Assembly (NCBI GenBank): GCA_030522415.1
Contig: CM060131.1
Span: 2,573,501 to 2,637,500 of the forward strand
Length of the DNA: 64,000 bases
Reading direction: 5' to 3'
DNA from: Channallabes apus
Lineage: Eukaryota; Chordata; Actinopteri; Siluriformes; Clariidae
The translations under genes and the position numbers were made by a program. Position 1 is the first letter of the stretch, and each line of letters opens with the position of its first letter. This document shows positions 51,179 through 64,000 of this stretch, piece by piece. The notes beneath the pieces were generated by a model. The model was not told the origin of the DNA and did no database searches. It was given only the letters and a program-made list of their open reading frames with translations.

Positions 51179-54113
51179 CACACATACACAAACACATGCA
51201 AAAATAAATGATTTGGCATTGGGGAACAAAATGAAGAGGCAGAATGTTGAAAAGATTGTACTGAGGAAGGAGAGAAGAATGGAAAGTGTAAAGGAAAAGA
51301 CAGCATTAAAAGGAAAGGAGCATTCACCAAGGAATATATTAAAAGAAAATATAGTCGTAGTCTCTTTTGTGAGGTAGCATGAGAGAGCTACAGAAAGAGG
51401 AAGATGGAAGGAAAAGGATGAGAAGAAAAATGAGAGTGTGTACAAGAAAGGTGGGGTAGACGAGAGAGGAAATAGGGAGAGGGAGAGAATGAGGAGAGAG
51501 AGAGATAAAGCAAATGGAAAGAGTGAGAAAGAGTAAAACAGAAAGGGGAGGGAGAAAGAGATAAAGAAAACACAGCCAAGAGAGATTCAAAACCATAGAA
51601 TAAGAACCTACTGTCTGCCTCATATTCTATATGGATAGGCAAACATCAAGGCAAATGTAAATATTTTTTATGTCATGCAGCCACAGTAAGTGTCTGATTA
51701 AAACAATCATAAATACATGACCATAATCCTGAGTTCACTGAATCAGGCACAACCACTTCTTTGCCCCACCAGGGTCATGGGGTCACACACCCGTACCTGC
51801 TTCATAATTCTGATTCAAATTCAATAAATGGTAATATGGGTTGTGCAGAGTTATGTATTTAAATGAATCTTGTCTTTCATTGTGGACATACAGTATGCGG
51901 GAGGCATAAGTGTCCTAATATTTGTTCACCTAGACATAACATTACATGTAAGACTGTTAGTGTGAGGTTACAAGTTTACATTGTTAGAATGAGTGGTGCT
52001 CCAATTGCATTCTGAGGCCCTATGCAGACGTTGCAAGGCCTCTTAACACTAGATGTCTCCACAGTGCCCGACTGGGGCTCTAATCCTCATTTGCACATCT
52101 CCATATAGGTTACAAGAAGTCATGCCCCTTCCATGTGACTTTCCTATTCTTTGTATTTATCCCTCACTCTAACAAATTTCAGCCAGAATTACTTTATCAT
52201 CTTCTTCTGAGTTTCATTCTTTTAAATCAAACCCCCCCCTCTCTTTCTTTTGTACCTTCTTGTTTCCATGGTTACCCCTTTTGCTGCACCGTACACTATC
52301 TCTCCGTCCGTTTCTCTTTCTGTCTCCCTCACTCTGTTCTTATCTTTTCTCATTTTGCTTTCATCTCGGTCTCCCTTCCTCCTGCTTTATCCTGCACCCT
52401 CCTCACTCTGCCTTTTATCTCTTTTCACTTTCATCTGTCTTTCACCTTTCTCTCCCCTTCAAGCCTGCCATTCCATCATGCTGGGCTTTTTTCTGTTTCT
52501 TACTTATGGAGTAGTGTAAGAGAGAGAGAGAGAAATCTATTTTTAATAATTTTCTGTCCCGGCCACTTTTTACTTCTTTTACCATTGCTCATTATATGTA
52601 AGATACACTGAGTGGTCTTGCACACTGGTTTCGTGGCTGCTGGTTCTCAAGCTTCCATGGCAAGACGGTGCATTTGAATATCCAAGTCTATAGCATAAAA
52701 CCCATTACTCTGTGTGCATGAAGGCATTATTGTCTTGCTCAACCACCTCATAAATAGCCCTGAGCAGTGCCACATAAATGTAACATACGATCTTCGATCA
52801 TTTGGAACTTTTAAAGGTTTTTCACTTGGCCCATCACACCTTAAATGTCTTAAATTCCTCTTCGAAATTCCATTGTAGCAGTGTTATAAAACATGATTTG
52901 GTAATACACATTATGTATTATGATGAGAAAAGGCATTTTGTTTGTATGTACGTACGTATGTACTGTATGTATGTACGTTAGTACACAAACATAAACAAAC
53001 AAGCAAATGAATAAACAATGTGTGCAGTGTATAATTCAGGCACTTTAACCAATGGTCATACGACTATCTGCAGCTACTGTGGCTATTTGCTCACAAAAGG
53101 TGCTCAGTGTGTAAAATATGTTATTTGTTGATTGAGGTAAGCTTGTATAGAGTTGAGAAAGTTCATGTATCTGATACTAGCTGTAAGTAGGAGGAAGTTT
53201 TGCGACTGAAACGAACTCTTTCTCTCCCCTTCTCCTTCTCCTTCCCCTTTCCCTTTAAGTACTGCAACTATTGAGAAAAGAGAATAAAGAAAAACCAAAT
53301 AGAGGAAGAGAAGAAACTGCGGTCCCAGTGAGGGTTGGGCGGGTGAAAAAAGAAATGAAAAATACAAATGAAAAGCAGCAGGAACAACAAAAAGGTGTTT
53401 TATTAAGAAAAAATGGACAGCGAAGGGAAAGAGATATAGAAAAAGAGGCAAAGCAAAGTACAAAAAAAAAACGAGTGCAAGAGAAAACAAAAAAGAGAGG
53501 GGGAATTTTAGAGATCTTTGAAGATTTTTGTTTTTTTCCCTGTAAAGCTGGCATTTACTGTACGGTGTGCCATTTTTCCTTCATCATAAATGCTACTGGT
53601 AGAGCTTATCTTTCATATTAGACACATCAGGGCCTGAATTAGCTAAGCATACCATAATCATTTGTAGAAATCAAAAAGTTCATTTAGGACTGATAATATT
53701 GTTAGCTCAGAGTAGGACATAAATGTTGTTTAGGAAGCTTCCTACCTCTTTTTTTTACAGCGAGGAGTAGGACGTGTGATGTCACTTTTAACGACACCGA
53801 GAGCCACAATGTAGGCTGCATGTTATAGTGGGTGTTGTCGTTTCTACAGGTTTGTGTAGTTTATATGGTAAAGAAAAATGAAATGGTGAAATCAGTAGCA
53901 GTTGTTTGAAAGCTTTGTGCACACAGACAAAACGTATAGATTTGTGACTCTGCTGTCCGACGTTATTCCAATCAGACTGATCCAATCACACCTGTTTCAG
54001 TCCCCTATAATAGGGCTGTGTAGGACTGTCATAATATGATCAAAGTGATTTTGAAAAGAAAAAGAAACTGGTGAGAGGATGAGATTGTTTTACTTGTGGA
54101 GGAGTTAGTAAAA
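50725..54113. other. Unannotated sequence with strand-biased tracts
   Basis: A T27 run (51149-51175) is followed by a GA-rich tract (51200-51570). A CT-rich tract occupies 52190-52520 and a GA-rich tract 53270-53520. These generate long but compositionally trivial frames. No exon is seen. Confidence 0.45.
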
Positions 54114-54125
54114 TGTAAAGAAATA

Positions 54126-54511
54126 TTCATTCATTCATTCATTTTCTATACCGCTTAATCCTGTGTTCAGGGTCGCGGGGGACCTGGAGCCTATCCCAGG
54201 AGACTTCGGGCACTAGGCGGGGTACACCCTGGACAGGGTGCCAATCCATCGCAGGGCATACACACATACACACACACACACACACAGACCCAATCACACA
54301 CTACGGGCAATTTGGGAACGCCAATTATCCTAACCTGCATATCTTTGGACTGTTGGAGGAAACCGGAGTACCCGGAGGAAACCCACCAAGCACGGGGAGA
54401 ACATGCAAACTCCATGCACATAGAGACGGGAATCGAGCCTGGCCGGGGAATCGAACCCAGACCCTGGAGGTGCAAGGTGACAGTGCTAACCACTACACCA
54501 CCGCGCCGCCC
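54126..54511 (-). mobile_element. tRNA-derived SINE, copy 6
   Basis: The head is at 54511 and the tail at 54126. The 12-base duplication TGTAAAGAAATA is perfect (54114-54125 and 54512-54523). Confidence 0.92.
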
Positions 54512-54623
54512 TGTAAAGAAATAATTAAAGCAAAATTCTGCCATATTCTTACATAAAAAGTGACTGGATGGCAATCAATGCCACTTGTCAGTTTGGCGCA
54601 GGTACCCCAGAAGAGTGTGAAAA

Positions 54624-54640
54624 GGGGGGGGGGGGGGGGG
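54624..54640. repeat. G17 homopolymer
   Basis: An uninterrupted run of 17 G, capable of quadruplex formation. C-runs of similar size occur at 40296-40309 and 40696-40711. Confidence 0.85.
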
Positions 54641-54982
54641 TTCACCATGTTAATCCAGTGCTGATTATAACAACTAATCTAAAAAAAAAAAAGTGTATAC
54701 TTAAATTATTTAATATAAGTGTATAAAATGTATATATAAATGCGATTATTTTAATGTGTGCTCCATGGAGGCCCAGAACTCTAAGAATGCACCTGTGGAG
54801 ACAGAATACGACATTAGTTAATTAACCGATGTTAAAAAAAAAGAAAAATTCCATATTTTCCATAGTATTCCATTTTAGTCCAAGCGTGTCTCTTATAAGC
54901 TCTATGTCACTCAGTATTACTAAAACATCTGTTCTCCGTGCGCGTCTCTGCCTGAATGCCATTTCTCTGCCATCACCAAGTC

Positions 54983-55690
54983 CTATGTGGTGTTGTGATT
55001 GAGAGTTTGTGTAGCCTGCAAGGACAAGCTCCTCCATAGTCTCTCTGTGTTGGCCTTCAAGGAGCCGAATTGCTTAACCGACTGCAACAGAGAAAACAGT
55101 CCATTGTTGGGGTGGCTGAGGTCCTTCTTGGCCTTGGTCAAGCACCGCTTGCTGTATATGGAGTGCAGATCAAGGAGCTTGTTGCGGATGATACGTTCAG
55201 CTGATCGCAACACCCTCTGTAGAGATCGTCTGTCCTGCATGGTGCTGTCCCCAAACCAGGTTGTGATGTTTCCTGTCAGGATCTCTCTATTGTGCAGGAG
55301 TAAAAGTTCTTAAGCACAATAGAGGGCAGTCTGAAGTCTCTCAAGCATTTGAGCTGGTAGAGACGCTGCTGGGATTTTTTTTACCACAGTGTTGATGTGG
55401 TAAAAATAATGCATGATGTGAACACCGAGGTATCAGAAGCTGTCCACTCTCTCCAGTGGGCTCTCGTTGATGACGGGGGTCTAGGAGTTCTTCTACTGTT
55501 TTATACTAAACTCCACTATCAGCTACTTTGTCTTGCTGATGTTAAGGTGGAAGTTGTTCTCCAGATTTCTTGTTGTTGTCAGAGATCAGGCCCACCACGA
55601 TGGTGTTGTCAGCAAATTTAAGGGTGGGGGAGGCTGAGACATGTCTGCCCATTCTTATTGCCTGTGGTCTGCCAGTTAGGAACTTGGAGA
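54983..55690 (-). mobile_element. LINE fragment, RT C-terminal part
   Basis: The minus strand reads LKFADNTIVVGLIS near 55615 (catalytic FADD changed to FADN), later ITTWFGDSTMQDRRSLQRVL, AERIIRN and LHSIYSKRCLTKAKK. This is the C-terminal signature of fish non-LTR elements. Several frame breaks are present. It appears to be the same clade as the relic at 21736-22410. Confidence 0.7.
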
Positions 55691-56742
55691 TCCAATGATA
55701 CAAATATGGCCAGGTGCGTCCCAGCTACTCCAGCTGTGTGGTGAGTCCTTTAATATATTCTTTTTTCAAATCATTTTCAACAATCCTGTACTAACATATG
55801 ATACACAAACATGTCTGAATTTCCAAAATAAATAATATATTGCCATAAATGGCAAATTATTTTAATTTGGTTTTGTAGGAATTTTCCACAGCAACATTGC
55901 AACATCAATACAAAACGTAGTGTTAAAATTAATTCATTAGAGCTGCAGATTCCCAATGATCTATCGACATCCAGATAGATAAACTAGTGACACTGTTATT
56001 ATTATTATTATTATTATTATGGAACCATGCTTTCTTACTGGACAACTGTAAATGAGTGCAGTTTAACCGAACTGGATCCACATATTTAGAAACTAAAAGG
56101 TTAATAAAACTAGTAATTGCCATTATTCATCTATTTAACCAGTAGCTGAAAAGAAAATACCTTGTTTGATGGGATGTAAATTCCATTAAGATTTTGCAGT
56201 CTGCATGTTCTTCCATTAAACAAAACACATTAGGATAAAGTTAAATAATTTGGATAAAGTTATTGTTTTAAGACAAAGCAACTCATTCAATTAATTTTAA
56301 TTAATTTACACATTGAAATAATCTCATACAAATAAATTCAAATTCCCCCAGCTTCCTCAAAGTGAAGCAGGGCTTATCTGATTGGAAAAATTATATAACT
56401 GAAAGTCACAGATGCACAACAGAAAAACAGTTTTGAGACCAGTTATTTGAATCAGGGCCTATTTGATTGAACCAGTCTGATGATTTGAAATTGTTACCTT
56501 CAGCACATCTCAGATTTTCTGTTCTGTTAAGTCAGATTTGTCTTGTGTCACATTGAGGAAGTAAAGATCCAAAGCAACCCTTATAAATAACCGTCAAGAG
56601 CTACAATTATCAGTAAGTACTTTGGTTACAACAGCACATTTCATTGATAAAGATTGGCATATGTATTCATTAGCATTTCCTCCTTAAAATAGAAATCAAT
56701 GTGTGCCTTAATGCATTACTTTGACAATAACGTATGGATGAT
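55691..56742. other. Unannotated sequence
   Basis: Contains an ATT microsatellite (about 55994-56020). No gene is seen. Confidence 0.4.
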
Positions 56743-57095
56743 CATGTTACTCACTCACCCACTCCCTCACTTACTCGTCGTCTATACCACTTTATCCTGT
56801 GTACAGGGTTGCAGGGGGCCTGGAGCCTATCCCAGGAGACTTAGGGCACAAGGCGAGGTACACCCTCAGCATGGTGCCAATCCACCAAAGGGCACACACT
56901 CACACACTATGGGCAATTTTGGTAATGCAAATTAGCCTAATCTGCATGTTTTTGGACCGTGGGAGAAAACCTTAGTACCCGGAGGAAAGCCACCAAGCAC
57001 CAGGAGAACATGCAAACTCCATGCACACAGACCTGAGACCTGAAACTGTGCCAACCATAAGGCCAAGCCCTACCAAGCCCTAAGCCACCATGCTG
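56743..57095 (-). mobile_element. tRNA-derived SINE, old copy
   Basis: Recognisable body (CCTGGAGCCTATCCCAGGAG, GGAGAACATGCAAACTCCAT) but with numerous substitutions and a rearranged head region. No clear target duplication was found. Confidence 0.7.
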
Positions 57096-57244
57096 CCCAT
57101 GAGCACATTAATGAGGCAAATTTCCTCACATCCTTATAGTAAACATGCAAACAAAAAGGTAAATTAATTATAGAGTTCCCTTCAGGTGGATATGTCCATG
57201 TCCAAGTAGGTGTTTTGGAACCTAACTGTCAAATGTCAGTGCCA

Positions 57245-57289
57245 TCTTCTTCTTCTTCTTCTTCTTCTTCTTATTATTATTATTTATTA
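57245..57289. repeat. CTT/ATT microsatellite
   Basis: About nine CTT units pass into ATT units, directly abutting the Tc1-like element at 57290. Confidence 0.85.
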
Positions 57290-58870
57290 CAAACCGGATT
57301 CCAAAAAAGTTGGGACACTAAACAAATTGTGAATAAAAACTGAATGCAATGATGTGGAGATGGCAAATGTCAATATTTTATTCAGAATAGAACATAAATC
57401 ACGGAACAAAAGTTTAAACTGAGAAAATTTATCATTTTAAGGGAAAAATATGGTGAATCAAAACGTCATGGTGTCAACAAATCCCAAAAAAGTTGGGACA
57501 AGGCCATTTTCACCACTGTGTGGCATCTCCCCTTCTTCTTACAACACTCAACAGACGTCTGGGGACCGAGGAGACCAGTTTCTCAAGTTTAGAAATAGGA
57601 ATGCTCTCCCATTCTTGTCTAATACAGGCCTCTAACTGTTCAATCGTCTTGGGCCTTCTTTGTCGCACCTTCCTCTTTATGATGCGCCAAATGTTCTCTA
57701 TAGGGGAAAGATCTGGACTGCAGACTGGCCATTTCAGTACCCGGATCCTTCTCCTACGCAGCCATGATGTTGTGATTGATGCAGAATGTGGTCTGGCATT
57801 ATCTTGTTGAAAAATGCAGGGTCTTCCCTGAAAGAGACGACTAGATGTTGTTCTAGAAGCTGAATATATTGTTCTGCATTGATGGTGCCTTTCCAGACAT
57901 GCAAGCTGCCCATGCCACACGCACTCATGCAACCCCATACCATCAGAGATGCAGGCTTCTGAACTGAGCGTTGATAACAACTTGGGTTGTCCTTGTCCTC
58001 TTTGGTCCGGATGACATGGCGTCCCACATTTCCAACAAGAACTTGGAATCGTGACTCGTCTGACCACAGAACAGTCTTCCATTTTGCCACACTCCATTTT
58101 AAATGATCCCTGGCCCAATGAAAACGCCTGTGCTTGTGGATCTTGCTTAGAAATGGCTTCTTCTTTGCACTGTAGAGTTTCAGCTGGCGACGGCGGATGG
58201 CACGGTGGATTGTGTTCACTGACGATGGTTTCTGGAAGTATTCCTGAGCCCATTCTGTGATTTCCTTTACAGTAGCATTCCTGTTTGTGGTGCAGTGTCG
58301 TTTAAGGGCCCGGAGATCACGGGCATCCAGTATGGTTTTACGCCCTTGACCCTTACTCACAGAGATTGTTACAGATTCTCTGAATCTTCGGATGATATTA
58401 TGCACAGTTGATGATGATAACTGCAAAGTCTTTGCAATTTTTCGCTGGGTAACACCTTTCTGATATTGCTCCACTATCTTTCTGCGCAACATTGTGGGAA
58501 TTGGTGATCCTCTACCCATCTTGGCTTCTGAGAGACACTGCCACTCTGAGAAGCTCTTTTTATACCCAATCATGTTGCCAATTAACCTAATTACTGTTAA
58601 TTGGTCTTCCAGCTCTTCGTTATGCTCAAATTTACTTTTTCCAGCCTCTTATTGATACTTTTCCCAACTTTTTTGGGATTTGTTGACACCGTGAAATTTG
58701 GAATCAACATATTTTTCCTTTAAAATGATACATTTTCTCGGATTAAACTTTTGATCTGTCATCTATGTTCTATTCTGAATAAAATATTGACATTTGCCAT
58801 CTCTACATCATTGCATTCAGTTTTTATTCACAATTTGTTTAGTGTCCCAACTTTTTTGGAATCCGGTTTG
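57290..58870 (-). mobile_element. Tc1-like DNA transposon of a second family, 1581 bp
   Basis: Long inverted repeats (about 210 bases: 57290-57505 and 58658-58870) begin CAAACCGGATTCCAAAAAAG. Both ends are flanked by TA (57288-57289 and 58871-58872). Inner and outer copies of the CCAAAAAAGTTGGGACA motif give IR/DR architecture. The family is distinct from the CAGTGGTGTG family in the IDH2 introns. Confidence 0.92.
57510..58519 (-). pseudogene. Tc1-like transposase with one frameshift
   Basis: It starts MGRGSPIPTMLRRKIVEQYQ. The helix-turn-helix region (VTQRKIAKTLQLSSSTVHNI) and first catalytic Asp (WSDESRF) are in the upstream frame. Near 57830 the frame shifts, and LFQGRPCIFQQDNARPHSAS (second Asp) and SPDLSPIENIW (Glu) lie in the next frame. 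It ends RRGDATQW. Otherwise it is complete, about 335 residues, so it is recently inactivated. Confidence 0.88.
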
Positions 58871-58954
58871 TAATAACACTCCAACTTATTAGAATTGCTT
58901 CAACTGTGGTGGTCACATTGTTTAAAAGCACCAACCTGTTTTGATGATAATTAT

Positions 58955-59324
58955 CATTCATTCATTTTCTATACCGCTTAATCCTGTGTTCAGGGTCGCG
59001 GGGGACCTGGAGCCTATCCCAGGAGACTTCGGGCACTAGGCGGGGTACACCCTGGACAGGGTGCCAATCCATCGCAGAGCACACACACACACACACTCAC
59101 ACACCCAATCACACACTATGGGCAATTTAGGAACGCCAATTAGCCTAATCTGCATATCTTTGGACTGTGGGAGGAAACCGGAGTACCCGGAGGAAACCCA
59201 CCAAGCACGGGGAGAACATGCAAACTCCATGCACACAGAGACGGGAATCGAGCCTGGCCGGGGAATCGAACCCAGACCCTGGAGGTGCAAGGCGACAGTG
59301 CTAACCACTACACCACCGCGCCGC
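58955..59324 (-). mobile_element. tRNA-derived SINE, copy 8
   Basis: Full-length. The head is at 59324 and the tail at 58955. The 11-base duplication ATGATAATTAT is perfect (58944-58954 and 59325-59335). It inserted less than 100 bases from the Tc1 element. Confidence 0.92.
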
Positions 59325-59335
59325 ATGATAATTAT

Positions 59336-59851
59336 TAAACAAAAATAATTTCTACAATAGGATTTAAGACAATGGAGATATTAGCTAATATGTAAAATGT
59401 AAAAAAAAAAAAAAGTTTGTCAAGAAAAACAAACAAATAAGCAAAAACAACAAGGAAAACAACAGGATTTTAAACTTTATGACTGGGACCATACATACAT
59501 ATAGTGGTGCTCCATGGGGTGCAAGCAGACATAGCAAATTGCTCACTGTGGCCAGTTTTTTCAGTAGACAATAACAAAACTATACATGAACATACCCACT
59601 ACGTTTTGTGGCAATAGGCCTCTCCTGGTTGTGTGCTGAAAGCTCATTGGGTACAGTTGGTCATGCTTTTGAAGCATTATAGAAGTGATGAACAATCCAG
59701 TTACAGAGTAGCACATTGTTCCAGCACACCAAATTTCATCAAAATCAACTTTCAGTTCCTGGGTAATCACACACACAGATACACACACTCACACACACGT
59801 ATACAAAGAAACACAAGAAGAAGAACATGAAGAGGGAAATGTTGTATGTTG
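59336..59851. other. Unannotated sequence
   Basis: An A run lies at 59401-59414 and short CA repeats at 59769-59800. No gene is seen. Confidence 0.4.
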
Positions 59852-59853
59852 TA

Positions 59854-60230
59854 CGAGGTGGTATCAAGACAACTTAGTCGAGCTGTGGACCTGCCTCACC
59901 ATTTTGGTAATGGAAAAGATGGTCTCTTCCACTGTGAAGACTGTTGCTTGATCTCAGGATTCTACCCATACTCCCAAGTTTTGTTACCAGTAATGGTAAA
60001 CCAGTAAATCTTTGACATGAAGGACAGGTCATCCATGACACGCTGATGGATTGCCTGGACTGTTCGTGTGACAACGACAATGGCAGCAATGTTGTAGATT
60101 GTTCACTGTTGATCATCACACACAAGTTCCACTCGTGAATCATGTCAAACACCTCTGTGGCAGATTTGCCCAGTTACATTCCCTCTTTTGTTCTAAAATG
60201 CTAGTTTAGAAACTTTTTGATACCACTTCG
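59854..60230 (-). mobile_element. Internally deleted mariner element
   Basis: Short inverted ends CGAGGTGGTATCAA and CGAAGTGGTATCAA are flanked by TA (59852-59853 and 60231-60232). The minus strand carries a transposase scrap, GNKTWEYGRNPEIKQQSSQW, then KRPSFPLPKW. This is the mariner TGDETWVYGYDPETKQQSSQW block with the catalytic Asp changed to Asn. The upstream GKSATEVFDMIHE matches the mariner N-terminus. The 377-bp size shows that most of the gene is gone. Confidence 0.7.
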
Positions 60231-60359
60231 TATGGGTGCACTGAACTGAGTCATTTACTGATGATGGCAGAAGCAGGATAAATAATTAAGTCTATAAAGC
60301 TATACTTTCTGCTCTGATATAATAGCATTTCTGTTAAATTGATGTCAGTGCTTCATAGT

Positions 60360-62261
<1,902 letters not shown>

Positions 62262-62294
<33 letters not shown>

Positions 62295-62329
62295 GCGCAC
62301 ACGCATGCACGCACACGCGCACACACGCG

Positions 62330-62389
<60 letters not shown>
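62262..62389. repeat. Alternating CA/CG tract, 128 bp
   Basis: Long CA runs enclose a CG-rich core (GCGCACACGCATGCACGC...). It is nearly strictly alternating purine-pyrimidine. Cysteine/valine-rich frames across it are artefacts. Confidence 0.9.
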
Positions 62390-62390
<1 letters not shown>

Positions 62391-62445
62391 GCCTTTGTTC
62401 ATGGTGCTGTATTTGTGTGTTTGTTTTGGCATACTTGTCAAATCC

Positions 62446-63999
62446 AAAATGCAGTTTTTAAATGAAAAAAGCTGTCCAAACCTCTGTGGCCTTAAGTGAA
62501 AAAGTAATTTCTGCTGAACCTGAATTGCTCCTGGTAGTAACTCTTGGCTGCAACAACTGCCATTTACATCATTTACATCACTGTGAAGGAATTGTGGTCC
62601 ACTCTTCTTTGCACAATTGTGTTAATTTAACCACTCACAGGGTTGTGAATGGCCTGTTTAAGGTCATGCCTGAGCATCTTAATTGAATTTTAGTCTGGGA
62701 TTTGACTAGGCCACGCCAATATTGTAATTTTGTTTAACACTAGAAATGCAGAGCACCGGTCATTTGACCGCAATGGGGAAAAAAATACTTCACACTCGAT
62801 CAAAATCCAGGACCGTCCTTTCATGACTTTTCCTAGATCTGTGAGCTTAATCACCCAGCATGCTTAAATTTTCAAAATCGCACCAGTAAAATCCAGTATG
62901 AAGCTATTTTGCTCGTTATAAGTAGGTCACACTGACACGGCGCTTCTAGTGTTAAGCCATTCAGCGGTGGACTTGTTTTGTTGCATAACACAGGTGCATT
63001 GAGCTTGAGGTAACGAATTGATGCGCCAGACATTCTACTTCAGCGCAGAATTCATGGTTACATTTATTATAGCAAGCTGTCCAGATCCCGAAGCTGCAAA
63101 GTAGTCCCAGACCATCACGCTAATACCACCATGTTTGACTGTTGTTCTGTTTTTGTTTAGATTTTTAATAAAATGCTCTGATTTACTCCATATGTAACAG
63201 GACACACACTTCAAAAAAAGTTCATCTTTTGTCTCATTAGTCCACAGCATATTTGGCCAAAAGACTTGGGGATACTCAAAGATGTTTCTTCTAACCTTCC
63301 AGAAGAAGAACCCTCTTGTTGCATCATACTCAAAAAGGGACTGTAATTGGTGCCAAACGTTCTTCAAAAAAAAAAAAAGATGTTTCTCATAGTCTGTGAG
63401 TCCTTCAGGCGCCTGTCATGTGCCTTTTACTGAAGAGTGGCTCCCGTCTGGTCACTCTACCATGCAGGCCTGATTGGTGGAGTGCTGCAGAGATGAAGGT
63501 TCTCCTCTCTCCACAGAGAAACACTGGAGCTCTTTCAGAATGACCATTGGGTTCTTTGTCACCTCCGTGACTAAGGCCTTTCTCTCCCATTCACTCACTT
63601 TGGCCAGGTGGCCCGCTCCAGGAAAAATCCTGATGGTTCCAAGGCCACTGTGCTTTCTGTACCCTTCCCCAGATCTGTGCCTCGATACAATCCTGTCTGA
63701 GAGGTCTACAGACAATTCCTTAGACTTGTAAATGTAAACAAATGCTATAGAGCATGCATGGATTACTTGGAAAAAAAACAAACTAATTAATGAAACTCTT
63801 TGATTAAAATGAAAGTCATTAAGGACCCTTTAGTGTCAGGTACAATTTGTACAGTTTTATAAACAAATTAGTTACTACATTTTGCAGAGCAGCCAGTAGA
63901 ATCACCACAGTTCTACTGAGGAGTTTGATTGTTGCACCTGCTTCTTTTTTGCATTCAAAATCCTGCAGCTTCCATTTTGTGCTTGTCTATAAAGTGGTA
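62446..63999 (-). mobile_element. Old Tc1-like element, minus strand, runs to the window edge
   Basis: The left end (AAATGCAGTTTTTAAATGA, then CTTAAGTGAAAAAGTAATT) is a diverged version of the inner repeat of the CAGTGGTGTG Tc1 family. The minus strand then carries transposase pieces. RPFKVMPEHLN-like sequence lies near 62650, NETKDELF (first Asp changed to Asn) and KHGGISVMVWDYFAASG near 63100-63230, and ELSVDLSDRIVSRHRSGEGY near 63720. Many stops and frame breaks, plus a piggyBac-like insertion, show age. The right end was not identified. Confidence 0.6.
62738..62951. mobile_element. piggyBac-like MITE, 214 bp
   Basis: It begins CACTAGAAATGC and ends GGCGCTTCTAGTG (inverted CACTAGAA). It is flanked on both sides by TTAA (62734-62737 and 62952-62955), the target always duplicated by piggyBac transposons. 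Inside is a palindrome CGGTCATTTGACCG at about 62757-62770. It has no coding capacity. It interrupts the old Tc1-like transposase. Confidence 0.7.
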
Positions 64000-64000
64000 T

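Overview
This is a vertebrate nuclear window, almost certainly from a ray-finned fish. The codon use, intron structure, Tc1 and hAT transposons, tRNA-derived SINEs and long dinucleotide repeats all fit a teleost. A catfish-like (otophysan) genome is my guess and is inference only. Two host genes can be supported. The first, on the + strand, is the C-terminal half of mitochondrial NADP-dependent isocitrate dehydrogenase (IDH2): six exons between 15921 and 32263 with clean splice sites and a stop. The second, on the - strand, is the zinc-finger gene ZNF710: four coding exons from 39761 down to 34842 that join to about 669 residues with 11 C2H2 fingers. A probable TATA-driven first exon lies at 43238-43295. 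The two genes converge tail to tail, the arrangement I know from human 15q26, which supports orthology of both.

Layout: 1-1272 is mostly unrecognised sequence with one decayed DDE transposase. A degraded BEL/Pao LTR retrotransposon on the - strand fills 1273-10758. From 10759 to 15920 there are decayed hAT-type elements and a candidate minus-strand promoter and first exon near 11.3 kb. From 15921 to 32263 run the IDH2 exons. Their introns hold a three-level nest (an L2/Rex1-like LINE split by a Tc1 element, itself split by a hAT element), a second copy of that hAT in inverted orientation, a second Tc1 copy in direct orientation, and a SINE split by a probable solo LTR. From 32264 to 34841 is the convergent 3' intergenic region, and from 34842 to 43330 is ZNF710. 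From about 42.4 to 45.1 kb the + strand is strongly purine-rich. From 45 to 64 kb I see no host exon: there are SINE copies, Tc1 and mariner remnants, a LINE fragment, a piggyBac-like MITE and long simple repeats.

IDH2 would supply mitochondrial NADPH by oxidising isocitrate, and ZNF710 would act as a nuclear DNA-binding regulator. Nothing in the sequence suggests a functional link beyond conserved adjacency. The most interesting structural observation is the pair of near-identical 1.1-kb hAT copies in opposite orientation. They flank IDH2 exons B to D inside one pre-mRNA, a layout that could form intronic double-stranded RNA and favour exon circularisation.
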